The position numbers and the translations under genes are program-made. A model generated the notes under the pieces. It was not told the DNA's origin. It was given only the letters and a program-made list of their open reading frames with translations, and ran no database searches. Positions 42,992-50,789 of a DNA stretch of 64,000 nucleotides are shown here, piece after piece (the stretch's first letter is position 1; every line of letters starts with the position of its first letter). The stretch spans positions 1-64,000 of the forward strand of contig SVNX01000010.1 in the NCBI GenBank assembly GCA_015066665.1, written 5' to 3'. Source of the stretch: Ruminococcus sp. GTDB lineage: Bacteria; Bacillota; Clostridia; Oscillospirales; Ruminococcaceae.

Positions 42992-43015
42992 TACACCCCA
43001 TTTTTCAGAAAATAA

Positions 43016-43048
43016 CAAGCGTCCGGACATTCCATCCGGACGCTTTTG
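43016..43048. terminator. Bidirectional terminator between convergent genes
   Basis: AAGCGTCCGGA/TCCGGACGCTT stem followed by TTTGTTATTT rightward and by TTGTTATTTTC leftward. It ends the LRR twins and the GNAT-RibD gene. Confidence 0.85.
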
Positions 43049-43984
43049 TTATTTAGTATACCGCATCCATACGGCACCGCTGTCCCTTGTTTCCGCCGAA
43101 ATCAGACGGAAATCCGTCATATCCGCATCCATGCAGAGCGGCTTGTCATCCCTGTCTGCAATGGCAGGGGAGACCACCAGACTCAGTTCATCCACCAGCC
43201 CCGCACGCAGGAAGGCGCCGTTGATGATGCTGCCGCCCTCAAGCAGAAGCAGCCGGATGCCGAATGCATCATAGAGCTTTTGCAGGGCAAGCCCGATGTC
43301 GATCTTGTCCGTCCCTGCAAAAAGATACGAAACCCCGATCTTCCGGTAATAGGCAAGCATCTCCTTGGCGGTGCGCTCCGTCACGATTTCGATGATATGC
43401 CGGTCATCATAGCCTGCATCCTCATCGTGGATGAGTCCATCCGTCCAGCCGACCACACCGCAGGTATCAAAGGACACCGCATAGCGGCCGTGGTGCTTTG
43501 CGATATGGTCTCCGTCGGGAAGGGATTCTCCTGAAAATGCCGATACATCGGGACGGAAGCCGTTTGTGAAGCTCGATTCCATCGTCACTCTGCCGCAGGC
43601 GAAGGCCTCGCCGCCGAGCGCCCTGTGAATGGCATAGTAATCCTCGCACACACGCAGACCGGTTTCGCTGTAAAGGAAATCACCGGTTACTTTGCCGTCA
43701 ATGCTCGTCACCATATGACAGATGACAAGGGGCCGCAGCCCGTGCTTTTCAAGATATTTCTGCGCATAGGAGCAGGAGGCCGTGACCGTGCCGCCCTGCC
43801 GGTGGATCTCCTGAATGGCAAGCCGGACAAGCTGTGCCGCAACGCCCCGTCCCTGCATGGATTTGTCCACGACTGTGTGGTCAATCTCGAATACGCCCGC
43901 TTCCCGCTCGGGGAAGGTCACATATCCGACCTCTGCGCCGTCTTCAATGCAGAGGATTCTGTTCGGTTTCGTCTGAAACTGCAT
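43049..43984 (-). CDS. Fusion of a GNAT-like (YjdJ-type) acetyltransferase and a RibD-C reductase domain
   Basis: 311 residues from ATG 43984, chosen because GAGGTGAT stands 4 nt upstream; the ATG at 43990 overlaps the ribosome site. Residues about 1-90 are a small GNAT of the YjdJ/GCN5-like type (IDHTVVDKSMQGRGVAAQLV, then TASCSYAQKYLEKHG). Residues about 93-311 are a RibD C-terminal/dihydrofolate reductase-like domain (PLVICHMVTSIDGKVTG, ACGRVTMESSF, LLLLEGGSIINGAFL). The reductase domain uses NADPH in riboflavin or pterin-type reductions, but this stand-alone branch is of unknown substrate. The two domains are usually separate genes. Own promoter. Confidence 0.8.
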   Translation of the reverse strand: MQFQTKPNRILCIEDGAEVGYVTFPEREAGVFEIDHTVVDKSMQGRGVAAQLVRLAIQEIHRQGGTVTASCSYAQKYLEKHGLRPLVICHMVTSIDGKVTGDFLYSETGLRVCEDYYAIHRALGGEAFACGRVTMESSFTNGFRPDVSAFSGESLPDGDHIAKHHGRYAVSFDTCGVVGWTDGLIHDEDAGYDDRHIIEIVTERTAKEMLAYYRKIGVSYLFAGTDKIDIGLALQKLYDAFGIRLLLLEGGSIINGAFLRAGLVDELSLVVSPAIADRDDKPLCMDADMTDFRLISAETRDSGAVWMRYTK

Positions 43985-44002
43985 GTGCATCACCTCATCC
44001 CT

Positions 44003-44031
44003 ATTATACCACGGACGGGGGAGAATTACAA
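44003..44031 (-). promoter_or_regulatory. Promoter of the GNAT-RibD fusion gene
   Basis: TTGTAA (44026-44031) and TATAAT (44003-44008), 17-bp spacer. Confidence 0.8.
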
Positions 44032-44045
44032 TCTTTTTGGGGTGC

Positions 44046-45251
44046 TTACTCGCAGAGCGTTTCAGAGCAATGGCTCCGGACCGGAAGAATATTGCTCTGG
44101 TCAAGACAGCGGGCGGTGGTTTCGGGTGCAGTGGTTTCCTCAGGCTGGGTTTGGTACATCTCCGGCAGATCGTCCAATGAGAAGTCCGTGTCAAAGGCAT
44201 ATTCACCCCGACGGAGCTTTTCTCCGATGGTGTAAGGCTCTACGATATCCGCCGCTTCGCCCGTCCGCAGTTCGGTCATGCAGAGGCTGTGCGCCAGCTC
44301 ACCGTCTGCAGTGAAATCTTCAAATGACAGCCACATGCCTGTTTCGGCATCCACCAGAATCCGGAAATGACCGGTGCCGGATGAAGGACGGCTGCCCTCG
44401 ATGACGATGCATTCACGCTCCGGCATCTGCACATCGGACTCACTGCGGAATGGTTCCGTTCCGGTGAAGTGCCACAGGCTGAAGTCGGACAGATACATTT
44501 TGGTCAGTTCGTCCGGAAATACAATACAGGTGCTCGTGATGGCCGGGATGGTCAGCGGCTCCGGCAGTTCTGCTTCCAGGATCGAAGCGGTATCCTGCAG
44601 CCCGCTTTCATCCGGATACTCTGTAAGCTGAATGGCCGCCCCTTCTGCATAATACCAGTGATTCTGCTGCAGAGCCGTCATCTGAGAGGCACTGGCATCC
44701 AGCACCAGTTCTTCGGCACTGTAGAAGTCCCGCTCGCAATCGAAGGCAAACTTTCCCTGTGAGTGATAGGACTGCAGCATGCCGACCGCATAGATCTGCA
44801 TGTCGATTTGTCCGGAGATCCGTCCCGGCTTTTCCAGATTGGCAGCAGCCTGCATGCAGAGATCATAGACTGCCTGCTGTGTCCATTCTGTTCCCTGTGT
44901 GGGAAGCAGGGTGGCTTCCGGTGTGGGGGCCTGCGTTGTGTCCGATGTGCTTACCCGTTCCTGCGGGAGCTTCGGCCGGCCGGTGCCTGCCTGCATCCCG
45001 ATGCCGATCATTGCTGTTCCGATCAATGCGATGCAGGCCGCAGCAGCGGCGAATCTGTGCCAGCGGACAGGGCGGGCGGCTTCCACATGGCAGACCGCTG
45101 TATCGGCCAAAGCGGGCTGCTGCATGCGTCTGACAGTTTTTTTGAAGATGCGGTCACGGCACTTCTCACTCACCGGCGGACAAAGTTCTGCAATCCGCTG
45201 TGCGGTTTCATCATCCGTGTGCCGGAATATGCTGCGGATATTCAGTTTCAT
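44046..45251 (-). CDS. Membrane-anchored anti-sigma factor candidate
   Basis: 401 residues from ATG 45251. Cytoplasmic segment 1-65 (MKLNIRSIFRHTDDETAQRI), one membrane helix about 66-89 (RFAAAAACIALIGTAMIGIG), a Thr/Pro linker, and a large extracellular domain (about 120-365) of LolA/DUF6612-like appearance (ASQMTALQQNHWYYAEGAA; FRILVDAETGMWLSFEDF). It ends in a Thr/Glu-rich segment. The start overlaps the sigma factor stop (ATGA). The role as anti-sigma is inferred from that coupling and the topology; no zinc-binding anti-sigma motif (HxxxCxxC) is present. Confidence 0.7.
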   Translation of the reverse strand: MKLNIRSIFRHTDDETAQRIAELCPPVSEKCRDRIFKKTVRRMQQPALADTAVCHVEAARPVRWHRFAAAAACIALIGTAMIGIGMQAGTGRPKLPQERVSTSDTTQAPTPEATLLPTQGTEWTQQAVYDLCMQAAANLEKPGRISGQIDMQIYAVGMLQSYHSQGKFAFDCERDFYSAEELVLDASASQMTALQQNHWYYAEGAAIQLTEYPDESGLQDTASILEAELPEPLTIPAITSTCIVFPDELTKMYLSDFSLWHFTGTEPFRSESDVQMPERECIVIEGSRPSSGTGHFRILVDAETGMWLSFEDFTADGELAHSLCMTELRTGEAADIVEPYTIGEKLRRGEYAFDTDFSLDDLPEMYQTQPEETTAPETTARCLDQSNILPVRSHCSETLCE

Positions 45252-45787
45252 ATTGATTCCTCCTCTGAAAGGGCCTGCTTCAGTCGTTTCAGTGCCCTCG
45301 TGCATCGCTTCCGGACGGCTGCGGGCTGCATGCCAAGAGCCGCAGCGATCTCACCGGATTTTCGGTTGTAGTAATATTTCATCAGGAGGATGCTGGTGTC
45401 CGGCTCGCCCAGTGCTTCAATCAGTCCGAGCAGTGTCCGCTGCATCCGGACGGCATCCGAGACCGCCTCGACCGAATCCTCGGCAGGCATGTCCGGCAGT
45501 GAAGCGATCGGAAGGAACCGCTTCCGTTCTGCCATCAGCGTACGGCGGAAATTGAGTGCTTTGTGCTTGGCTGCTGTGCCGAGATAGGCCTTGAGCGAGG
45601 CACTGTCGATGTCCTCCATCCGGCGCAGGACATCGGCAAAGGTGTCGCTGATGCATTCCTCCACATCTGCTTCCGTTCCGCAGTCACGCAGTATCCGGAA
45701 AACAATGGCATAGACATAGCTGAAATATTGATCGAACACAGCTCTGCAGCGTGCTTCGCTGCTGTCCTGCTGCGCTTTGGCCGTCAT
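45248..45787 (-). CDS. ECF-type RNA polymerase sigma factor
   Basis: 179 residues. Region 2 about 15-80 (FDQYFSYVYAIVFRILRD, ECISDTFADVLRRMED, AYLGTAAKHKALNFRR) and region 4 about 118-172 (LLGLIEALGEPDTSILLMKYYYNRKSGEIAAALGMQPAAVRKRCTR in outline, with the helix-turn-helix near 146-168). AAAGGAGGGC stands just before the ATG. It directs polymerase to stress or surface-signal genes. The overlapping downstream gene encodes the likely membrane anti-sigma factor. Targets are not identifiable here. Confidence 0.92.
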   Translation of the reverse strand: MTAKAQQDSSEARCRAVFDQYFSYVYAIVFRILRDCGTEADVEECISDTFADVLRRMEDIDSASLKAYLGTAAKHKALNFRRTLMAERKRFLPIASLPDMPAEDSVEAVSDAVRMQRTLLGLIEALGEPDTSILLMKYYYNRKSGEIAAALGMQPAAVRKRCTRALKRLKQALSEEESI

Positions 45788-45833
45788 ATGCAGCCCTCCT
45801 TTCTGTAGAAGCGATTGTGCACGAATCCGCTTT

Positions 45834-45862
45834 CATACACTACAGACACAGCATAGTGTCAA
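45834..45862 (-). promoter_or_regulatory. Promoter region of the ECF sigma operon
   Basis: TTGACA (45857-45862) and a weak TGTATG (45834-45839) 17 bp apart. The dyad GACAC-N6-GTGTC (45845-45860) overlaps the -35 box. The leader also carries the hairpin ACGCCGGC/GCCGGCGT further upstream (45892-45914). Confidence 0.45.
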
Positions 45863-45928
45863 ACTGTGACATGGAAAATCCCCATGCCCTGACGCCGGCT
45901 TTGTCTGCCGGCGTGAAGGAGATGCGTA

Positions 45929-45962
45929 TAAAAAACGCATCCCTTTCATGGGATGCGCTTTA
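45929..45962 (-). terminator. Terminator of the large LRR-dockerin gene
   Basis: GCGCATCCC/GGGATGCGT stem with a leftward TTTTTTATAC run, right after the stop. Confidence 0.85.
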
Positions 45963-45964
45963 TC

Positions 45965-47692
45965 TTATATTCCGGCGTCCTCCAGGAACATCCGGACTGT
46001 GCCCTGATAGCCCGCACCGGCTGCAGCGGCATACTGGAGGATGTTGGCTGCATCGGCGGCATCGAAGACCTGATCGCCGTTGACGTCTGCGGCCTTCTTC
46101 TGCAGGTCAGTCAGTCCGCTGTCCTGTCCGCTGCCGGCAGCGGCCGCACTCACAAGGATGGAAGCGGCATCGGAAGCGTCGGCAACGCTGTCGCTGTTGA
46201 GGTCACCCGGATGGAAGGTGCTGTTGAAATAGACCGTGCCGATGTCCAGATTGTAGTTGTCTGCACCGATCGTGATGGCATTCCACTCTTCCTCCGTGCC
46301 GGCAAAATAGACTTCAATCGGGTCATAGCCGGTATAGAGTGCCTGATCGCCGATGGAGGTGACGCTCGAGGGAATGTTGATGTATTCCACATCGTAGCAG
46401 TTAATGAACAGGTTTTCCGGCAGCGAGGTTACGCCTTCCTCAATGGTAATTTCCCGAAGGCCGCTGCCGCTGAAGGCACCTTTTTCGATGGTCTCCACGC
46501 TGCCGGGAATGGTGATCTCCCGCAGTGCATTGCAGTTGAAAAAGGCGTTGTCGCCGATGTATCGGATGCCCTCATGCAGATCAGCCGAGGCCAGCGACTG
46601 GCAGTCGGAGAAGGCGGATGGCCCGATGGTCGTCACGGTGTCCGGAATGTCCATGGCCGGCAGGCTGTGACAGCCGCTGAAATAATCCTGCGGGATCTCT
46701 GTGATGCCTGCGGGGAGGGCGGTGTCTGTGAGACTTTTGCAGTCTTTGAACATGCCGATGGCTATGGTATTGAAACCGGCCGGAAAATGCAGAGTCTCGA
46801 GGGCCTCGCAGTAGCTGAATGCATATGCACCGATGGAAGTGACCGAATCCGGGATCACGATCTCCTTCAGGGCGCCGTTTTCCCGGAAGGCACTCGGATT
46901 GATTGTGGTTACGCCGTCCGGCACGATGTGCCTTGTGTACTGTCCGCCTGCCGGATATTGGAAAAGCGTGGTCAGTGCCTTGTCGTAGAGTGCACCATCA
47001 ATGTCGCAGTAGTGGGCATTCGCATCGTCCACATCGATGGCCTCGAGGGAATCACACCACAAAAAACAGCCCGTGCCGATGGAAGTCACAGATGCCGGAA
47101 TGTTGATCCGCTGCAGGGAGGTGCAGTCAAGAAACGCACTTTCTCCGATCGTCTGGAGACCGTCGGGGAGCGTTGCTTCCTTCAGCGAGCCGCAGAATGC
47201 AAATGCTTCCTCCCCGAGGGAGAGGAGGGCGTCGGAGAATTCGGCCTTTTCAAGTGCATCACACCATGAAAACGCACCGGTGCCGATGTATTCCACGGTA
47301 TCGGGGAGTGTGACCTCCCTGAGACTGGTGCAGTGTTCGAAGGCCTTGTAGTTGATGTGCTCGAGCGAAGCGGGGAGCTTCACATCCGTCATTTCCGTGC
47401 AGTAGCCGAAGCAGAAGCCGCCGATGACGGCAACAGGAGAATCACCGATCGCATCCGGAAGGCTCACAGAGGTCAGGGATTCCTCCGGTACAAGAAGATC
47501 GGAAATCTCAAAATAGTTCAGGGATTTGTCAGTCTGCGCTGAATGATAGATGACCTTGAAATCTTCATGATCATAGAAGGTATAGTAGGTTTCACCGCAG
47601 TCCTCCACAATGCCGGCATGCGCCGCAAAGGGCCGGATCTGCACAGCACAGGTCAGGGCAAGGAGGGCGGCAAGGATTCTGCTTGTCTTCAT
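45965..47692 (-). CDS. Secreted LRR-dockerin protein, large
   Basis: 575 residues. Signal peptide about 1-26 (FAAHAGIVED), an N-terminal segment, about 15 LRR_5 repeats (for example YIGTGAFSWCDALEKAEFSD), a segment EVYFAGTEEEWNAITIG near 455-470 that often ends such arrays, then a complete dockerin (HPGDLNSDSVADASDAASIL and AADVNGDQVFDAADAANIL, about 492-560). AAAAGGAGC precedes the ATG. Single-gene transcript with its own promoter and terminator. Divergent from the cobalamin-riboswitch operon. Confidence 0.85.
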   Translation of the reverse strand: MKTSRILAALLALTCAVQIRPFAAHAGIVEDCGETYYTFYDHEDFKVIYHSAQTDKSLNYFEISDLLVPEESLTSVSLPDAIGDSPVAVIGGFCFGYCTEMTDVKLPASLEHINYKAFEHCTSLREVTLPDTVEYIGTGAFSWCDALEKAEFSDALLSLGEEAFAFCGSLKEATLPDGLQTIGESAFLDCTSLQRINIPASVTSIGTGCFLWCDSLEAIDVDDANAHYCDIDGALYDKALTTLFQYPAGGQYTRHIVPDGVTTINPSAFRENGALKEIVIPDSVTSIGAYAFSYCEALETLHFPAGFNTIAIGMFKDCKSLTDTALPAGITEIPQDYFSGCHSLPAMDIPDTVTTIGPSAFSDCQSLASADLHEGIRYIGDNAFFNCNALREITIPGSVETIEKGAFSGSGLREITIEEGVTSLPENLFINCYDVEYINIPSSVTSIGDQALYTGYDPIEVYFAGTEEEWNAITIGADNYNLDIGTVYFNSTFHPGDLNSDSVADASDAASILVSAAAAGSGQDSGLTDLQKKAADVNGDQVFDAADAANILQYAAAAGAGYQGTVRMFLEDAGI

Positions 47693-47721
47693 GAGAATGC
47701 TCCTTTTGTAAAGATACTTTT

Positions 47722-47750
47722 ATTTTACAACGCCGGTGAAATTTTGTCAA
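47722..47750 (-). promoter_or_regulatory. Promoter of the large LRR-dockerin gene
   Basis: TTGACA (47745-47750) and TAAAAT (47722-47727), 17-bp spacer. It stands 15 bp from the divergent riboswitch promoter. Confidence 0.8.
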
Positions 47751-47765
47751 GCACAGAACTGCTTC

Positions 47766-47794
47766 TTGACGAATCCACGTTCCTGTGTTATAAT
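47766..47794 (+). promoter_or_regulatory. Promoter of the riboswitch-controlled operon
   Basis: TTGACG (47766-47771) and TATAAT (47789-47794), 17-bp spacer. A CCTGTG/CACAGG inverted repeat (47782-47803) surrounds the -10 box. Confidence 0.8.
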
Positions 47795-47824
47795 AATCAC
47801 AGGAATCCGTTCCTGAAATTGAAT

Positions 47825-47952
47825 ATCTTCGCAGTCCGGTACGAGGGAAGTTCGGTGCAAATCCGTCGCAACCATCATTACCGTAATTGGAGCCATCCTT
47901 AAGTCGGGATACTCACCGGACAGTGCGGGTGAGGATGCCGATCTGCATCCTT
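47825..47952 (+). promoter_or_regulatory. Cobalamin-class riboswitch aptamer (divergent, compact)
   Basis: GTCCGGT (47834-47840) pairs with ACCGGAC (47915-47921). Between them is the conserved GGGAAGTTCGGTGCAAATCC core (47845-47864), and before the closing arm the B12-box-like AAGTCGGGATACTCACC (47901-47917). A GGATGC/GCATCC hairpin (47933-47950) stands where the regulatory hairpin belongs. The family binds adenosyl- or other cobalamins. The middle is shorter than the textbook element, so subclass is uncertain. Confidence 0.85.
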
Positions 47953-48034
47953 TGCACCTTTGGATATGAAGGGTGCAGCCATTTTTCGCTTTTGCAGGCG
48001 AGCTGTGTCCCCTTGCAGAAGCAAAGGATTGCTG

Positions 48035-48076
48035 CGCCCTTTTGCTAAATTTTACGGCAAAAGGGCGTTTTTGTTT
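48035..48076 (+). terminator. Expression-platform terminator of the riboswitch
   Basis: Perfect CGCCCTTTTGC/GCAAAAGGGCG stem followed by TTTTTGTTT, 36 nt before the first gene. Its place between aptamer and gene indicates control by premature termination when corrinoid is bound. Upstream hairpins at 47953-48030 are candidate antiterminator parts. Confidence 0.8.
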
Positions 48077-48111
48077 GCCCACACAAGGGAAGCAGGACCC
48101 GGGAGGTGGGT

Positions 48112-48327
48112 ATGGATAACAAGAAACTGACAAAGGCCGACTGTCTCCTTCTGCTGCAGGAAAAGCAGCGGATGCTGACGGCAGAGGGCACACTGCGCTA
48201 CCCGAAACGAAGCGATTTCACCGAAGCGCAGGTCGTTGCCATCAAGGCCTTCCTCGGCCCGTGGCCGAGAGCACTCGAACAGGCGGGACTGAAACCCCCG
48301 AGAGAAAAGAAACACAAAGAAAAGTGA
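48112..48327 (+). CDS. Small HNH-repeat (homing-endonuclease-associated repeat) protein
   Basis: 71 residues from ATG 48112, with GGGAGG 5 nt upstream (a GTG at 48106 overlaps the ribosome site). LRYPKRSDFTEAQVVAIKAF followed by GPWPRALEQAGLKPP matches the homing-endonuclease-associated repeat fold, a short DNA-binding helix pair, with no nuclease domain attached. Lys-rich tail. It is the first gene after the cobalamin riboswitch and lies 9 nt before the next. A regulatory or DNA-binding role is inference; why it leads a corrinoid operon is unknown. Confidence 0.7.
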   Translation: MDNKKLTKADCLLLLQEKQRMLTAEGTLRYPKRSDFTEAQVVAIKAFLGPWPRALEQAGLKPPREKKHKEK

Positions 48328-48336
48328 GGTCATCTT

Positions 48337-49272
48337 ATGAAAAAAACAATCGCCGTTCTGACTGCCGCATTTGCACTGAGCATCTGCGCAAGCCCCGTAT
48401 CTGCGGAGGAAACCACCACTGCATTTGTGACCATTGTCGATGCAGAGGGTGAGATCGTTGTTGCCGCAAAGAATCTCCATGTCACCGATACCGACGGTGA
48501 CGGCGTCCATACCATCCACGATGCCCTGTATCTTGCCCATGAGGAATGCTATGACGGCGGTGCAGCTGCCGGCTATGCCGCATCCCGTACCGAATACGGT
48601 CTGGGCATCACGAAGCTCTGGGGTACGGAGCAGGGAAGCGGCTACGGCTACTGCGTCAACGACAAGTCCGCCATGTCCCTCGAAGATCCCATCTCCCACG
48701 CCGCACGCATTACCGCATTCGTGTACACCGATACCGTGAATTATTCCGACACCTACAGCTTTTTTGACATCTCCGACATCAGCACTTCTACGGGTGAAAC
48801 CTACGAATTCACCCTTTCTGCCAACAGCTATGACGCCAGCTGGAATCCCATTGTGGTTCCTGTGGAGGGTGCAGTCATCACCATCAACGGCGAACGCACA
48901 GATTATGTCACCGATGCTGAGGGCAAGGTGACTGTGACATTTGATAAGGCCGGCGATCTGGTGTACAGTGCCGTTTCCGACAGCATGACGCTTGTCCCGC
49001 CGATCTGCCTTGCATCCATCGTCGGTGTCCCTGAAACGACAGCCCCCGAAACCACATCTCCCGAAACAACCGCCCCCGAAACCACTGCTGCTGCCACGAC
49101 ATCTGCGGCGGCGACAACGGCTGCGGGCATTTCCGTGAAGTCCACCACCACCCCGAAGTCCACCGGCACACCGGCAGCTACGGGCGACCATGCGGGCATT
49201 TTTGCCGCAGCGGCCGCTGCAATTGCCTGCCTGACTGCCGCATGTGCCATGAAAAAGCGGCATGAGGACTAA
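48337..49272 (+). CDS. Secreted DUF4430-like (transcobalamin beta-domain-like) protein with wall-anchor-like tail
   Basis: 311 residues. Signal peptide 1-23 (SPVSAEE). Residues about 28-135 follow the DUF4430/transcobalamin-C pattern: HTIHDALYLAH near 58, GLGITKLWGTEQGSGYGYCV near 88-107, VNDKSAM, and ITAFVYTD near 125. Residues about 140-222 form an Ig-like beta domain (VEGAVITINGERTDYVTDAE). A PETT/AATT linker (about 231-270) leads to PAATGD (279-284), a hydrophobic stretch (286-303) and KKRHED, the layout of a sortase signal but with a non-standard motif. It probably binds corrinoid at the surface; that is inference from domain and operon. It overlaps the next gene by 11 bp. Confidence 0.72.
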   Translation: MKKTIAVLTAAFALSICASPVSAEETTTAFVTIVDAEGEIVVAAKNLHVTDTDGDGVHTIHDALYLAHEECYDGGAAAGYAASRTEYGLGITKLWGTEQGSGYGYCVNDKSAMSLEDPISHAARITAFVYTDTVNYSDTYSFFDISDISTSTGETYEFTLSANSYDASWNPIVVPVEGAVITINGERTDYVTDAEGKVTVTFDKAGDLVYSAVSDSMTLVPPICLASIVGVPETTAPETTSPETTAPETTAAATTSAAATTAAGISVKSTTTPKSTGTPAATGDHAGIFAAAAAAIACLTAACAMKKRHED

Positions 49273-50743
49273 AATCATTGCATGGCTCCTGCCCCTGCTG
49301 CTTCTGTGCCTGCTTCCTCTTCCGGTGTGGGGGGAGGAAGCAGCCGCAATGCGGGAGGGCATCATTCGCTGTCAGCTTTCTGAAAATCATGCAGATTCTG
49401 TGCAGGAATGGATTGACGGTGCCCTCACGGAGTCTGCGGGCGTTGGTGCGGAGTGGTACATCCTCGCCCTTGCACAGCAGGGCGGATATGATTTTTCCGG
49501 CTATGCACAGGCACTTTCCGCATATCTTGCAGAGAACGAGGTGAACAGTGCCTCCACAAGACTGAAGCTGGCACTCGTGCAGAAATGCATCGGGGAGGAT
49601 GCAGAGATGCCGCCCGATGCCATCGGTCAGCAGGGGATCATGAGCGAAATTTTCGGCCTGCATCTTCTGCATAACGGCTTCGTGAGTGAGACCCATACGG
49701 AAGAAGCCCTTGTGGATGCCATTCTTTCCGCACAGCTTGCGGACGGCGGCTGGGCACTCTCCGGCGAGGTGTCCGATCCGGATGTGACGGCCATGGCACT
49801 GCAGGCGCTTGCGCCCCATGCCGGAGAATGCGGCGATGCCATTGAACGGGCACTGCAGCGGCTCTCTGCATTGCAGCGGGAGGACGGCGATTTTGCCAGC
49901 TACGGCGTCCCGAATCCCGAAAGCACAGCGCAGGTGCTCATTGCACTCGTTTCACTGGGAAGGGATCCGCTGACGGAGGCGGATTTCATCAAAAACGGCA
50001 ATACGCTCCTCGACGGCATTGCCCTGTACCGGCTTGCGGACGGACAGTTTTCCCACACAAGGGACGGGCAGGCGAATGCCAATGCCACATCGCAGGTTTT
50101 CCTTGCACTGACAGCCTATGAAACAGGGCAAAATCCCTATATTCTGAGGGAAACTGCATCAACCGCTCCGGCAGTGGGGTACAGGCTTCCCGTGATTCTT
50201 GTGATTTCCGGTGTCGGTGCAATCGTCTGCATCGTGCTGCTTTGCCGCAAAAATCGCAGCATCAAGGCGATTCTGCCGGTCATTGTTCTCACAGCGGGTG
50301 CAGCGGTCTTTGTCGGTGTGACAGATTTTCAGTCGGCGGAGGAGTATTATCAGCCGGATGCGCCGGCATCGGGCGAGGTGATCGGGACGGTCACGCTCAG
50401 CATCCGCTGCGATACGGTCGCCGGAAAGGCGGCGCACATTCCGGAAAACGGCATTATCCTTGAGGAAACAGCGCTTTCCATCTGCGAGGGCGATACGGTT
50501 TTTGATGCCCTCACGCAGGCTGTCAAAGCCCGCAGCATCCATATGGAATACAGCGGCACACCCGAGCTTGCCTATGTACGGGGTATCGGCAATCTCTACG
50601 AATTCGATCACGGAGACCTCTCCGGCTGGGTGTACCATGTGAACGGTGCGTCCGTGAGTATCGGCTGCGGAGAGTACATGCTCCAGGACGGCGATTGCAT
50701 CGAATGGCTGTATTCCTGCGATCTTGGAAAGGATGCGGAGTGA
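49262..50743 (+). CDS. Membrane protein with alpha/alpha-toroid plus DUF4430 domain (intrinsic-factor-like architecture)
   Basis: 493 residues. Signal peptide 1-24; alpha/alpha-toroid of prenyltransferase/squalene-cyclase type about 28-295, with repeats ALVDAILSAQLADGGWAL (149-166), AIERALQRLSALQREDGDFA (193-212) and LLDGIALYRLADGQFS (249-264). Two membrane helices follow (308-327, 335-352), then a DUF4430 domain (about 372-488: TVFDALTQAV, GDLSGWVYHVNG, LQDGDCIEWLY). Animal intrinsic factor and transcobalamin combine the same two fold types to sandwich B12. Here the two helices place both lobes outside the cell. Likely a corrinoid-capturing component working with the ECF transporter encoded next. 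Function is inferred from architecture, riboswitch and neighbours. Confidence 0.75.
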   Translation: MRTKIIAWLLPLLLLCLLPLPVWGEEAAAMREGIIRCQLSENHADSVQEWIDGALTESAGVGAEWYILALAQQGGYDFSGYAQALSAYLAENEVNSASTRLKLALVQKCIGEDAEMPPDAIGQQGIMSEIFGLHLLHNGFVSETHTEEALVDAILSAQLADGGWALSGEVSDPDVTAMALQALAPHAGECGDAIERALQRLSALQREDGDFASYGVPNPESTAQVLIALVSLGRDPLTEADFIKNGNTLLDGIALYRLADGQFSHTRDGQANANATSQVFLALTAYETGQNPYILRETASTAPAVGYRLPVILVISGVGAIVCIVLLCRKNRSIKAILPVIVLTAGAAVFVGVTDFQSAEEYYQPDAPASGEVIGTVTLSIRCDTVAGKAAHIPENGIILEETALSICEGDTVFDALTQAVKARSIHMEYSGTPELAYVRGIGNLYEFDHGDLSGWVYHVNGASVSIGCGEYMLQDGDCIEWLYSCDLGKDAE

Positions 50744-50789
50744 TGCAGAGGTGCTGCCCCACACTCACCAGAAGGGAGGAATACACCAT

